64,000 nucleotides of DNA from an uncultured Prevotellaceae bacterium. Its GTDB lineage: Bacteria > Bacteroidota > Bacteroidia > Bacteroidales > Bacteroidaceae. The translations under genes were made by a program, and so were the position numbers. Positions 43,306 to 52,314 of the stretch are shown piece by piece. The notes under the pieces were generated by a model. The model searched no databases, was not told the origin of the DNA, and saw only the letters and a list, made by a program, of their open reading frames with translations. Position 1 is the first letter of the stretch; every line of letters begins with the position of its first letter. Location: assembly GCA_902778535.1 (NCBI GenBank), contig CACYYG010000014.1:1-64000 (forward strand), given 5' to 3'.

Positions 43306-43721
43306 CAAAGTAAAAACCAAACAGAGGTCATCAAATGTCTCATTTATTTAAATAAAATGTATCATCGATGGACAAAAGTCTCATTTCTTTGCTAGCTGTG
43401 CATGATTTTTGCAAAACGAATGACCCTAATGATACCTGTTTTCTGCTCACAAATTTCTTTGATTGGTGTCCGCAAAAAGTTCGACCGCGTTCTTGGGGGG
43501 ATTGATGCCATTTTTGTAACCCACATGGTTACTAACAGTAACCCACCGAGTTACTGACAGTAACCCACGTGGTTACTGACAGTAACCCGCGTGGTTACCG
43601 ATGTTTTGAAGCATTCAGGCATCACCGGGCTGTTTTTCAGCTCATCGGGCCTACTCTAACGTCTCTTTTTAATATAGTTTTTGTTACATAATCGACCTGC
43701 AGCATTTTTTTTAAAATAAAG
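43306..43721. other. Divergent spacer upstream of the xylan block and CotH gene
   Basis: About 520 bp between divergently transcribed genes. It holds the 22-bp repeat array at 43516-43603 and the two promoter regions. Outside these I see A+T-rich sequence without a coding region. Confidence 0.5.
43516..43603. repeat. Four tandem 22-bp units with GTAACC-CACGT-GGTTAC palindrome
   Basis: Units start at 43516, 43538, 43560 and 43582. Each consists of a 17-nt palindrome (GTAACCCACGTGGTTAC in unit 3) and a 5-nt spacer (TGACA/TAACA). It lies in the divergent spacer between the xylan esterase and the CotH-type gene. The short unit and absence of unique spacers rule out a CRISPR array. Confidence 0.9.
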
Positions 43722-43755
43722 TTTGCGCGCGGGTAGGAACTTTTTTGTAACTTTG
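43722..43755 (+). promoter_or_regulatory. Promoter of the CotH/lamin-tail gene
   Basis: TTTG at 43722-43725 and TAACTTTG at 43748-43755, 22 nt apart, one more than usual. Transcription would start near 43761, giving an 18-nt leader before the ATG at 43780. Confidence 0.6.
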
Positions 43756-43779
43756 CAGCCTGATTAACAATTATTGGGT

Positions 43780-46700
43780 ATGATAGCTTCTACATTAGCA
43801 ACAGCAGTGCTGGTCATCAACGAGCTGATGGCCTCCAACGCGGGCATGGTGATGAGTCCCGCCATCAACTTCGACAGTTGGATTGAACTTTACAACCCCA
43901 GTGACCAGGCCGTCAACTTAGGTGGTATGTACCTGAGCGACGACGCCGGCAACCTGAAGCTGTGGCAGATGCCCTCCGGCATAGGCAGCGTTCCCGCCAA
44001 GGGCTTCAAGGTCATCTGGCTGGGAAGCAACGACATCAAGGACACACAGGCTCCCTTCAAGCTCGATTGCGACGGCGGCACCATCTATCTGAGCGACGCC
44101 AGCGGCCAGCTGCTGGCTTCACAGACCTATCCTGAGGCCATGAGCCGCACAGCTTGGGCACGCCAGACCGACGGCGGCACCGAGTGGGGATGGACAGCCG
44201 ACGCCACGCCCGGCGCCACCAACGCCACCGCAGCTTTCGCCACAAAGCGTCTCGCAGCCCCAGTGGTAGACAAAGGCAGCTGTCTATTCAACAGCTCAGT
44301 CAACGTCAGCGTCGACATACCCGAAGGAGCCATACTGATGTACACTACCGACGGCAGCCTGCCCACAGCCCCCGTTGTCGGAACAGGCGAGCAGTCGCCC
44401 TGGAAGGAATATGTAATCAACGGCAACAGTGAAGGCGCTGAAGCCGTCAGCCTCATCAGTCGCGATGCCGGCAGCAGCAGCGATGCCTCCCGCATCATCG
44501 ACGGCGTGGGCTACAACGGTTCGCGCGGCATACGCATACACTCCTTGGCCAGTGCCCAGAACGACCACGACGCACAGCTCTTCGTCTACACGCCCGACCA
44601 CATCTGGCGTGCCGGCGAGAAATACCGCTTCCGCATGAAGGTGCGTGCCGACAAGGCAGCACATATCACCGTACAAACTCACACCACGCCCCATAGCTAC
44701 ATCTATTGGTCCTTTCTCGACGGCAGCTACAACGTCACCACAGAATGGCAGGACATCGAGTACGAAGGCACCATCACCGACGAGCAGGTGGGTAAGCAAG
44801 GCGGCGGATGGTGGGGAGGCCAGGAAACCGTCCAGGACATGCAAACCATCGCTTTCAACCTGAACGTCGACCGCAAAGACAACAACTACTATTTCGATGA
44901 TGTATCGTGGGAGCTCTACACCGGCGACGGCCAGCCTGAAGAGATGAGCCATCAGAGCAAGGACGGACAGTTCTCCTTCTCGAAGACCACCAACCTCACC
45001 GTGCGCCTCTTCCAGGAAGGCTACCTGCCCAGCGTGCCCGTCACACGCAGCTACATCAAAACCAACAGCCATTACACCCTGCCCGTCATCAGCATCGTAG
45101 GCGACAAGAAATACTTCACCGACCCGAAGATTGGCATCGACTGCGACGGCGACGGCACCAACGGACAGACCGGCAACGGACAGGACTGGCCCAAGAACTA
45201 CAACTGCGACTGGGACCGCCCTGCAAACTTTTCCTATCTGACGCCCGAGGGCGAGATGCTGTTCAACCAGGACGTGAACATCGCTGTCTCAGGCGGCTGG
45301 ACACGCTCGCAGCGCTTCCGCTCATTCAAGCTGAAGGCCAACAAGGTGTATGACGGCCAGAACCGCTACAACTACTCCTTCTTCCCGCAGAAGCCCTACA
45401 TCCGCAGCAAAACACTCCTGGTGCGCAATGGCGGCAATGACATTTGGGTACACAACGCACGCTTCATGGATCCCGCACTCGAGACCATCATCCAGCGCTC
45501 GGGCATCGACCTCGACGTACAGTCCTACGTACCCATCATCGAGTATGTCAACGGCGAGTTGCGCGGCGTGCTCAATCTGCGTGAGCCCAACAACGACAAG
45601 TTCGCAGATGCCAACTGGGGCTATGACGACGAAGAGCTCGACGCCTTCGAGAACCTGATTATGAAGAACGGCGACGACATCGTGCTGAACCGCATCTTCG
45701 AGCTGGGCAGCAATATCAACGCCGAAGGAGCCTACGAAGAGCTGAAGACGCTGCTCGACATCGACGAGTTTACCAACTACATGGCCTGCACGATGTACCT
45801 CGACAACACCGACTGGCCCGACAACAACCTCAAGGGATACCGCAGCCGCCTCGACGGCCGCTACCGCTTCGTCAGCTTCGACCTCGACTACGCCTTCGAC
45901 CTCAGAAACACAAACAACGGCGACAATCCCTTCACTTTCTTCTACAAGTTCCGCAATAACGGCAACGTCAATCAGGACTTCGTACAGTTCTTCCTGAACA
46001 TGCTGAACCACGACGGCTTCCGCCGCAAGTTCATCGACACCTTCTGCATCGTGGCAGGCAGCGTCTTTGACCCCACACGTGCAGGGCAGATTGTCGACGA
46101 GCTGCTGGCCAACGTGAAGCCCATGACACAGCTGATGAGACAGCAGGGCATCAACGACGGCCACGACCCCGACCGCGCCGCCAACACCATCAAGGAAAAG
46201 CTGGCGGGACGCTCCGACAAACTGACGGGCTTCATGAAGCAGTTCTCGCAGATGAAGCTCAGCAACGCTGTCAAGAAGAGCGTCACCCTGAATAGCGACA
46301 CCGAGGGAGCACGCATCTTCGTCAACGGCATCAACGTGCCCTACGCCGACTTCAAGGGCCACCTCTTCTCGCCCGTCACCCTGAGCGCCGAGGCGCCTGC
46401 CGGCTATCGCTTCGCAGGCTGGAAGCAGAACGGGAGCATCATCAGCGAGGAGGCTACGATGAGTATGCCCGCAGGCAGCAACATCAGCATCACCGCCACC
46501 TTCACGCCAATCACCTCACAGGCCACGAATCCTGTTCGCATCAACGAGGTGAGTGCCGACAACGGCATCTATGTCAACGAATACTTCAAGCGCAACGACT
46601 GGGTGGAGCTCTACAACACTACCAGCGAGCCCATCGACGTGGAGGGCATGTACCTCAGCGACGATGTTGCCAAGCCGAAGAAATACATGATTACGAAGGG

Positions 46701-47262
46701 CGACACACAGACGTCAACCGTCATTCCTGCCCACGGCTTCCTCATCATCTGGTGTGACAAGCTCGAACCGCAGAGCCAGCTGCACGCTTCCTTCAAGCTG
46801 TCAAACGGCAACGAAGACGTGCTGCTCACCGCTGCCGACGAGTCGTGGACCGACCGCTTCACCTATTCCGAGATGAGGAGCGACGAGACGGCAGGCCGCT
46901 ATCCCGACGGTGCCGATCAGGTTGTCACCATGAACGTGCCCACCATTGCCTGCTCCAACATCATCTCGAGCTACGCAGAGCCCATTGAGCAGCCCGTCCA
47001 CGTAGGCATCAGCGACCTCGCCCAGTCGGCAAGTCTCAATGTGCGCTATGCTTCAGGCAACCTCGTCATCGCCGGCACCGACGACGCCAACGTGCGTGTG
47101 AGCATCGTCAGCCTCTCAGGTCAGCAGCGGGCCAGCATCAGCCCACGTCTGTCGGCAGGCAAAGCGCTCGTCTCTGTTGACGACCTCGCCGCCGGCGCCT
47201 ATATGGCCATCGTCACCAATGCCCACGGACAACGCGCCATCTGCAAGTTCATCAAGGACTAA
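43780..47262 (+). CDS. CotH-kinase-like protein with two lamin-tail domains
   Basis: 1160 residues. A lamin-tail domain at the N-terminus (VINELMASNAG, WIELYNPSD), a chitobiase-type Ig segment (ILMYTTDGSLPT), a carbohydrate-binding-like sandwich, then the CotH domain with RFRSFKLKAN, LLVRNGG and FVSFDLDYAFD. A second lamin-tail domain follows near 915-1020 and a C-terminal sorting-like end. CotH proteins are atypical kinases, and the Bacteroidetes versions are poorly understood surface proteins. The N-terminus before the first domain is only about 13 residues (MIASTLATAVL), unusually short for a signal peptide. tsaE follows after 12 nt. Confidence 0.8.
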   Translation: MIASTLATAVLVINELMASNAGMVMSPAINFDSWIELYNPSDQAVNLGGMYLSDDAGNLKLWQMPSGIGSVPAKGFKVIWLGSNDIKDTQAPFKLDCDGGTIYLSDASGQLLASQTYPEAMSRTAWARQTDGGTEWGWTADATPGATNATAAFATKRLAAPVVDKGSCLFNSSVNVSVDIPEGAILMYTTDGSLPTAPVVGTGEQSPWKEYVINGNSEGAEAVSLISRDAGSSSDASRIIDGVGYNGSRGIRIHSLASAQNDHDAQLFVYTPDHIWRAGEKYRFRMKVRADKAAHITVQTHTTPHSYIYWSFLDGSYNVTTEWQDIEYEGTITDEQVGKQGGGWWGGQETVQDMQTIAFNLNVDRKDNNYYFDDVSWELYTGDGQPEEMSHQSKDGQFSFSKTTNLTVRLFQEGYLPSVPVTRSYIKTNSHYTLPVISIVGDKKYFTDPKIGIDCDGDGTNGQTGNGQDWPKNYNCDWDRPANFSYLTPEGEMLFNQDVNIAVSGGWTRSQRFRSFKLKANKVYDGQNRYNYSFFPQKPYIRSKTLLVRNGGNDIWVHNARFMDPALETIIQRSGIDLDVQSYVPIIEYVNGELRGVLNLREPNNDKFADANWGYDDEELDAFENLIMKNGDDIVLNRIFELGSNINAEGAYEELKTLLDIDEFTNYMACTMYLDNTDWPDNNLKGYRSRLDGRYRFVSFDLDYAFDLRNTNNGDNPFTFFYKFRNNGNVNQDFVQFFLNMLNHDGFRRKFIDTFCIVAGSVFDPTRAGQIVDELLANVKPMTQLMRQQGINDGHDPDRAANTIKEKLAGRSDKLTGFMKQFSQMKLSNAVKKSVTLNSDTEGARIFVNGINVPYADFKGHLFSPVTLSAEAPAGYRFAGWKQNGSIISEEATMSMPAGSNISITATFTPITSQATNPVRINEVSADNGIYVNEYFKRNDWVELYNTTSEPIDVEGMYLSDDVAKPKKYMITKGDTQTSTVIPAHGFLIIWCDKLEPQSQLHASFKLSNGNEDVLLTAADESWTDRFTYSEMRSDETAGRYPDGADQVVTMNVPTIACSNIISSYAEPIEQPVHVGISDLAQSASLNVRYASGNLVIAGTDDANVRVSIVSLSGQQRASISPRLSAGKALVSVDDLAAGAYMAIVTNAHGQRAICKFIKD

Positions 47263-47274
47263 AGCCAGAAATTC

Positions 47275-47703
47275 ATGCAGATAAGAATAGACAGTATCCA
47301 GCAGATACGCGAGGCGGCCCGTCAGTTCATCAACGGCATCGGCCAGCACACCGTTTTCGCATTCTATGGCAAGATGGGAGCCGGCAAAACCACGTTCATC
47401 AAGGCCGTCTGCGAAGAGCTGGGCGTTACCGATGTCATCACGTCGCCCACCTTCGCCATCGTCAACGAGTATAGCCTCCCCAACGGGGGGAGGTCGGAAG
47501 GAGTCCTCTACCACTTCGACTTCTATCGCATCAAACGCATAGAAGAGGTCTACGACATGGGCTATGAGGACTATTTCTACAGTGGTGCGCTCTGCTTCAT
47601 CGAGTGGCCTGAGCTCATCGAAGAACTGCTGCCCGACGATGCCGTACGTATCAGCATCGTCGAGCAGCCCGATGGGTCAAGGATTATCAGCGATTTCAAT
47701 TAG
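47275..47703 (+). CDS. tsaE: tRNA threonylcarbamoyladenosine biosynthesis ATPase TsaE
   Basis: 142-residue cytosolic P-loop ATPase that cycles the TsaBD complex making t6A37 in ANN-decoding tRNAs. Walker A is GKMGAGKTT (32-40), followed by [11 protein letters not shown] and the HFDFYR and FIEWPE motifs typical of the family. A short insertion (PNGGRSEG) sits before the Walker-B region. It begins 12 nt after the CotH-type gene and is probably co-transcribed with it. trmO, which methylates the same t6A base, is encoded elsewhere in the window. Confidence 0.93.
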   Translation: MQIRIDSIQQIREAARQFINGIGQHTVFAFYGKMGAGKTTFIKAVCEELGVTDVITSPTFAIVNEYSLPNGGRSEGVLYHFDFYRIKRIEEVYDMGYEDYFYSGALCFIEWPELIEELLPDDAVRISIVEQPDGSRIISDFN

Positions 47704-47752
47704 ACTACTCATACCGCTCGCGGTCATATAGAACCAAGACAAAACGAAACCT

Positions 47753-48649
47753 TTGAAAACAGGCTTAGCTCATTTCTTGGCGTTTGTCACTGTGGCAATA
47801 TGGGGCAGCACTTTTGTGTTTACCAAGATATTGCTCGTCAATGGCCTGTCGCCTGCACAGATCTTTACGCTGCGTTTCATCATAGCCTATATATTGCTGT
47901 TGATGTTTGAGCTGACGTTCAGGCGGCAGTCGTTCAGGCTGTTCAGCAATTCGCGGCGCGACGAACTGGTGATGCTCCTGCTGGGCATATCAGGAGGGTC
48001 GATGTATTTCCTCACCGAGAATGCCGCCATGCTTTACACAACGGCAACCAACACGTCGCTGATAGTATGCTCGTGCCCGCTGTTCGCCATGCTGCTCGTG
48101 GCATTGGCATATCGTCAGAGCGAGAAGTTCACGCGCATGCAGGTGGCAGGGTCGCTGATAGCCTGTGCGGGAATGGCAGCGGTAGTGCTCAACGGCCGCT
48201 TTGTGCTGCACCTGTCTCCCAAAGGCGACATGCTGGCCTTTGGCGCCTGTCTTTGCTGGGCAGTCTACTCGTTGCTGATGAAGACCGTGACCGAGCACTA
48301 TTCCACCTTTTTCATCACCCGCAAGGTGTTCTTCTACGGGCTGCTGACCATACTCCCCTACTATCTCGCCGTCCCCGGCTTCCCGTCGATGGAAGTCATC
48401 TTCAGCAGTCAGGTGATATGGAACCTGCTGTTCCTCGGTGTAGTGGCTTCCATGGTCTGTTTCCTTGTCTGGAATTGGGTCATTCACCAGCTCGGGGCTG
48501 TTGTTGCCACCAACTGGGTGTACTTCAATCCCATCACCACCATCCTCTTCGCCTGGTGGCTGCTGCATGAGCAGATTACGCCTTGGTTCCTGTTTGGCAC
48601 AGTGCTCATCCTCACGGGCATGTATCTGTGCGGCAGAGTCGCGAAATAA
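47753..48649 (+). CDS. EamA/DMT-family transporter
   Basis: 298 residues with ten predicted membrane helices and the two EamA repeats (WGSTFVFTK at the start, VFFYGLLT...NWVIHQLG in the second). Family members export amino acids, purines or other small metabolites. The start codon is a TTG. The first in-frame ATG is about 45 codons later and would cut into the first repeat, so TTG is preferred. Fifty bases separate it from tsaE. Confidence 0.82.
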   Translation: MKTGLAHFLAFVTVAIWGSTFVFTKILLVNGLSPAQIFTLRFIIAYILLLMFELTFRRQSFRLFSNSRRDELVMLLLGISGGSMYFLTENAAMLYTTATNTSLIVCSCPLFAMLLVALAYRQSEKFTRMQVAGSLIACAGMAAVVLNGRFVLHLSPKGDMLAFGACLCWAVYSLLMKTVTEHYSTFFITRKVFFYGLLTILPYYLAVPGFPSMEVIFSSQVIWNLLFLGVVASMVCFLVWNWVIHQLGAVVATNWVYFNPITTILFAWWLLHEQITPWFLFGTVLILTGMYLCGRVAK

Positions 48650-48718
48650 ATGGCACATCTTCGCCCGTTTTTCCGTATATTTAACGCTATTATAGCATAA
48701 TATTTGGCTAAAAAGTCG

Positions 48719-48726
48719 TATTTTTG
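48719..48726 (+). promoter_or_regulatory. -7 element of the AGCS symporter gene
   Basis: TATTTTTG, 26 nt upstream of the ATG at 48753. A TTTG at 48703-48706 is too close to serve as a regular -33 element. Its position makes the in-frame TTG at 48735 an unlikely start. Confidence 0.5.
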
Positions 48727-48752
48727 CAGCGAGTTTGAAAACAAGCGACACG

Positions 48753-50108
48753 ATGGATGCAATCAATGATTTCTTTTCACTCGTCAGCGGATGGCTGTGG
48801 GACTGGCCCATGATCATTCTGCTGTTGGGCACCCACCTGTTTCTCACCATCAGGCTGCGTGTGCCGCAGCGCAAGCTCCTGACTGGCATCCGCCTGTCGG
48901 TGAAGAAAGACGATGCTGCCAAGGGCGACGTCAGCCAGTTTGGTGCTTTGGCCACCGCTTTGGCTGCCACCATCGGAACGGGCAACATCGTGGGTGTGGC
49001 CACGGCGGTGGCGCTGGGCGGTCCTGGTGCCGTGCTGTGGTGCTGGTTCACAGGCATCTTCGGCATGGCCACGAAGTATGCCGAAGGCTTGCTGGCTGTG
49101 AAATATCGCGTGAAAGGCAGCGACGGCCGCATGTATGGCGGTCCGATGTATGCCTTGGAGCGCGGCCTGAACATGAGGTGGCTCGCCATTCTCTTTGCCG
49201 TCTTCACGGCGCTAGCATCGTTTGGCATCGGCTGCACGGTACAGGCCAACAGCATCGCCCTATTGGCTAACGAGACCTTCGGCGTGCCTACCTGGGCCGT
49301 GGGCATCTTCGTCTGCGTGCTCACTGCCGTTGTCATCCTCGGTGGCGTAAAATCCATCGCCCGTGTCTGCACTTTCCTCGTGCCTTTCATGGCTTTCTTC
49401 TATGTCATAGGGTGCATCGTCATCCTCTGCATGAACGCAGCCTACGTGTGGCCTGCCGTCCAGCTCATTGTCAGCTCAGCCTTTAATCCCTCTGCCGCTG
49501 GCGGCGGCTTTGTGGGAGCCACCGTGATGATGGCCGCCCGCTACGGCATTGCCCGAGGCCTCTTCAGCAACGAGAGCGGCATGGGCAGTGCGCCCATCGT
49601 AGCCGCTGCCGCCCAGACACGCAACCCTGTGCGCCAGGCTCTTGTCAGCAGCACGGGCACGTTCTGGGACACCGTTGTCATCTGCGCCCTCACGGGACTG
49701 GTGCTCGTCAGCAGCATCCTGGCCTATCCGGATATTTCCTTTGCCGACGGCGCCGCCCTCACCAAAGTGGCCTTCTCGAAGATTCCCTACGTCGGTGCTC
49801 CGCTGCTCACCTTCGGCATCCTCACCTTCGCCTTCAGCACCATCCTGGGGTGGAGCTATTACGGCGAAAGTGCCGTCAACTACATCGAAGGACATCGCAT
49901 CAACCGTTTCTATCGCATCTTGTTCATCGTCGCCCTGTTCTTCGGCTGCATCATCAACCTCGACATCATCTGGAACATTGCCGACTGCATGAACGCCCTG
50001 ATGACCATTCCCAACCTCATCGCCCTGCTGCTGCTCAGCGGCGTCGCTGCCCGCGAGACCCGCAAATACCTATGGTCGAACAAGCTCGATGCCGAGATGG
50101 AGGAATAG
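48753..50108 (+). CDS. Alanine/glycine:cation symporter (AGCS family)
   Basis: 451 residues with about 11 membrane segments. Sodium-coupled uptake of small neutral amino acids across the inner membrane. Characteristic stretches are QFGALATALAATIGTGNIVGVATA, FGMATKYAEGLLAVKYR and GLFSNESGMGSAPIVAAAA. The start at 48753 is chosen because the -7 element sits 26 nt upstream. The upstream TTG would leave almost no leader. The CDF gene follows after 33 nt. Confidence 0.9.
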   Translation: MDAINDFFSLVSGWLWDWPMIILLLGTHLFLTIRLRVPQRKLLTGIRLSVKKDDAAKGDVSQFGALATALAATIGTGNIVGVATAVALGGPGAVLWCWFTGIFGMATKYAEGLLAVKYRVKGSDGRMYGGPMYALERGLNMRWLAILFAVFTALASFGIGCTVQANSIALLANETFGVPTWAVGIFVCVLTAVVILGGVKSIARVCTFLVPFMAFFYVIGCIVILCMNAAYVWPAVQLIVSSAFNPSAAGGGFVGATVMMAARYGIARGLFSNESGMGSAPIVAAAAQTRNPVRQALVSSTGTFWDTVVICALTGLVLVSSILAYPDISFADGAALTKVAFSKIPYVGAPLLTFGILTFAFSTILGWSYYGESAVNYIEGHRINRFYRILFIVALFFGCIINLDIIWNIADCMNALMTIPNLIALLLLSGVAARETRKYLWSNKLDAEMEE

Positions 50109-50141
50109 TTCCATTATGGTCGGATGTAAAAGACATGTCTC

Positions 50142-51035
50142 ATGGAACGGAACAAAGAGATATACAAGGTGACACTGGTGGGCGGAGCGGTGAACGTGGT
50201 ACTCCTGCTCTTCAAGTTCATTGCCGGCATCGTAGGTCACAGCGCTGCGATGGTGGCCGATGCCATACATTCACTCAGTGATTTCGTCACCGACATCATC
50301 GTACTTGTGTTCGTCCGCCTCAGCACTATGCCGAAGGACAAGTCACACGACTACGGCCACGGCAAGTACGAGACGCTGGCAATGACCATCATCGGACTGG
50401 CACTCATGGGCGTTGCCGTAGGCATCGTCTACAACGGCGTGGTGAAAATCATTTCCTGGGCCAACGGCGAACAGCTGGCAGCTCCCGGACTGCTGGCGCT
50501 GTGGGCTGCGCTGTTGTCGGTGGTGCTGAAGGAAGGCACCTACCGCTACTCGATGGTGAAGGCCCGTCAGCTGCAATCGCAGGCCGTAGAGGCCAACGCA
50601 TGGCATCACCGCAGCGACGCGCTGTCATCGTTGGGCACGGCGGCGGGCATCGGCGGTGCCATCCTCCTGGGACAGCGGTGGACAGTGCTCGACCCCGCGG
50701 CATCGGTCGTCGTGGGCGTATTCATCGTGAAGGTGGCCGTCGACCTGCTTCGCGACGGCATCGGCGATCTGATGGAGCAGTCGCTGCCCGACGATGTGGA
50801 GCAGGAGATACTGTCGATGGTGGCATCGCTCTCTGACGTGAAGCAGCCGCACAACCTGCGCACACGACGCATCGGCAACCACTATGCCATCGAGCTGCAC
50901 ATACGCATGGACGGCGACATCAGCCTGCGTGAGGCCCACGACAAGGCATCGGAGGTTGAGCGACTGCTGAAAGAACACTACGGTGAACTCACCCACGTTG
51001 CCGTACACGTAGAGCCGGAGAAAGATGCAGTTTAA
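50142..51035 (+). CDS. Cation diffusion facilitator (CDF) family transporter
   Basis: 297 residues, six membrane helices and a C-terminal cytosolic dimerisation domain of the ferredoxin-like kind. Metal-site motifs: SHSAAMVADAIHSLSDFVTD in helix 2 region (written as HSLSD with D) and the second site in helix 5 (HHRSDALSS). KSHDYGHGKYET after helix 3 is also typical. Exports divalent metals such as Zn, Fe or Mn in exchange for protons. Which metal cannot be told. Confidence 0.9.
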   Translation: MERNKEIYKVTLVGGAVNVVLLLFKFIAGIVGHSAAMVADAIHSLSDFVTDIIVLVFVRLSTMPKDKSHDYGHGKYETLAMTIIGLALMGVAVGIVYNGVVKIISWANGEQLAAPGLLALWAALLSVVLKEGTYRYSMVKARQLQSQAVEANAWHHRSDALSSLGTAAGIGGAILLGQRWTVLDPAASVVVGVFIVKVAVDLLRDGIGDLMEQSLPDDVEQEILSMVASLSDVKQPHNLRTRRIGNHYAIELHIRMDGDISLREAHDKASEVERLLKEHYGELTHVAVHVEPEKDAV

Positions 51036-51176
51036 CTTACAAATGTTCATGATACCGGCTTTTGGCAGTTTTGGCAACTGGCTCAAGATTTCTCTCGTTA
51101 CCAAAATGGAAGCCTCTGGGCATTGGCTTTAGACGAATTTCTACTTGTTAATCATAAACTATCAAAAACTACGGTG

Positions 51177-51225
51177 CAAAGGTACAAAAAAACAGTTCAT
51201 AATTCGGCAAAAATGAGTACCTTTG
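51177..51225. promoter_or_regulatory. Back-to-back -7 elements upstream of the DUF362 gene
   Basis: A plus-strand TACCTTTG at 51218-51225 serves the DUF362 gene. A minus-strand TACCTTTG (51184-51177) points left into the 3' end of the CDF gene. Neither has a perfect -33 partner. The leftward one could make an antisense RNA. Confidence 0.5.
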
Positions 51226-51252
51226 CAACTAAAACATTCGAAAAACGTGCAA

Positions 51253-52251
51253 ATGAGAAACTATATGAAGAAGACATTGACAATAGTTGCATTGATGCTG
51301 GTGGCATCGGCAGCTGCTTTCGCACAGTCGAAAGTGTATCTGACAAGGGAAATCAGTCCTGAGTCGTTGGTGAGAATCTATAAGGCCCTGGGAGTTCCCG
51401 CCAAGGGACGTGTGGCCGTGAAAATGAGTACCGGAGAGGGCAGCAATCCCAACTATCTGAAGCCGGAACTAGTGAAGGACCTGGTGTTCGAGGTGGACGG
51501 CACTATCGTGGAGTGTAACACCGCATACGGCAATGGGCCAGCCGACAAGAAAGACGATCGCAATACGTCGGAGAACCACTGGAAGGTGATTGAGCGTCAC
51601 GGCTTCACGAAGTATTTCCCTGTAGACATCATGGACGAATACGACGAGATTCGCATCCCAGTAAAGGATCAGACGCACATCAAGTACGACATCGTGGGAG
51701 GCCACATGGCCAACTACGACTTCATGATAGCCCTCAACCATTTCAAAGGTCATCCCATGGGCGGCTACGGCGGTGCCCTGAAGAATCTCTCCATCGGCTG
51801 TGCCAGTCAGAACGGCAAGGCTTACATCCACTCAGCTGGCAAGATGGAGAAACTGGATATGGGCAAGCTGTGGACGCCGGAGTTCATCGGCAATCAGGAT
51901 GGTTTCCTCGAAAGTATGGCAGCAGCAGCTCAAGCCGTGGTTAACTACTTCAACAAGAAGCAGGGCATCATCTACATCAGCGTAATGAACAACATGTCAA
52001 TAGACTGCGACTGTGTGGATCATCCCGAACCCGTGAAGCTGGAAGACTATGGCATCCTCGCCTCTACCGACCCCGTAGCACTCGACCAGGCTTGCATCGA
52101 CATCATCAATCAGCAGAAGGTGACGGCCAAGAACGACCCCACCGACTTGCTGAAGCGCATCGACAAGCAGCATGGCACTCACACTATCGACCATGCAGCC
52201 CAGATTGGCCTCGGCTCCAAGAAGTATGAGTTGGTAAATCTTGATTTATAG
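51253..52251 (+). CDS. DUF362-domain protein, exported
   Basis: 332 residues from the ATG at 51253; a second ATG four codons on is equally good. A signal peptide (ALMLVASAAAFAQ) precedes a DUF362 domain (VAVKMSTGEG, NHFKGHPMGGYGGALKNLSIG, DPVALDQACIDII). DUF362 proteins are often fused to 4Fe-4S ferredoxin domains, but none is present here. The function is unknown; a redox or cofactor-binding role has been suggested for the family. Single gene, downstream of a Bacteroidetes-type -7 element. Confidence 0.78.
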   Translation: MRNYMKKTLTIVALMLVASAAAFAQSKVYLTREISPESLVRIYKALGVPAKGRVAVKMSTGEGSNPNYLKPELVKDLVFEVDGTIVECNTAYGNGPADKKDDRNTSENHWKVIERHGFTKYFPVDIMDEYDEIRIPVKDQTHIKYDIVGGHMANYDFMIALNHFKGHPMGGYGGALKNLSIGCASQNGKAYIHSAGKMEKLDMGKLWTPEFIGNQDGFLESMAAAAQAVVNYFNKKQGIIYISVMNNMSIDCDCVDHPEPVKLEDYGILASTDPVALDQACIDIINQQKVTAKNDPTDLLKRIDKQHGTHTIDHAAQIGLGSKKYELVNLDL

Positions 52252-52314
52252 CTGTCAAGCCCAGCCACAGTTTGCCATCGGCTATAGCAAGGAACACGGC
52301 ATAGTTTCATAAGA

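Noticed and set aside
43516..43603. CRISPR array
   Set aside because: Units are 22 bp with no unique spacers between them and no cas genes nearby.
51123..51362. 79-codon plus-strand frame across the DUF362 promoter
   Set aside because: It runs out of frame over the promoter and the signal-peptide region of the DUF362 gene, and has no recognisable product.
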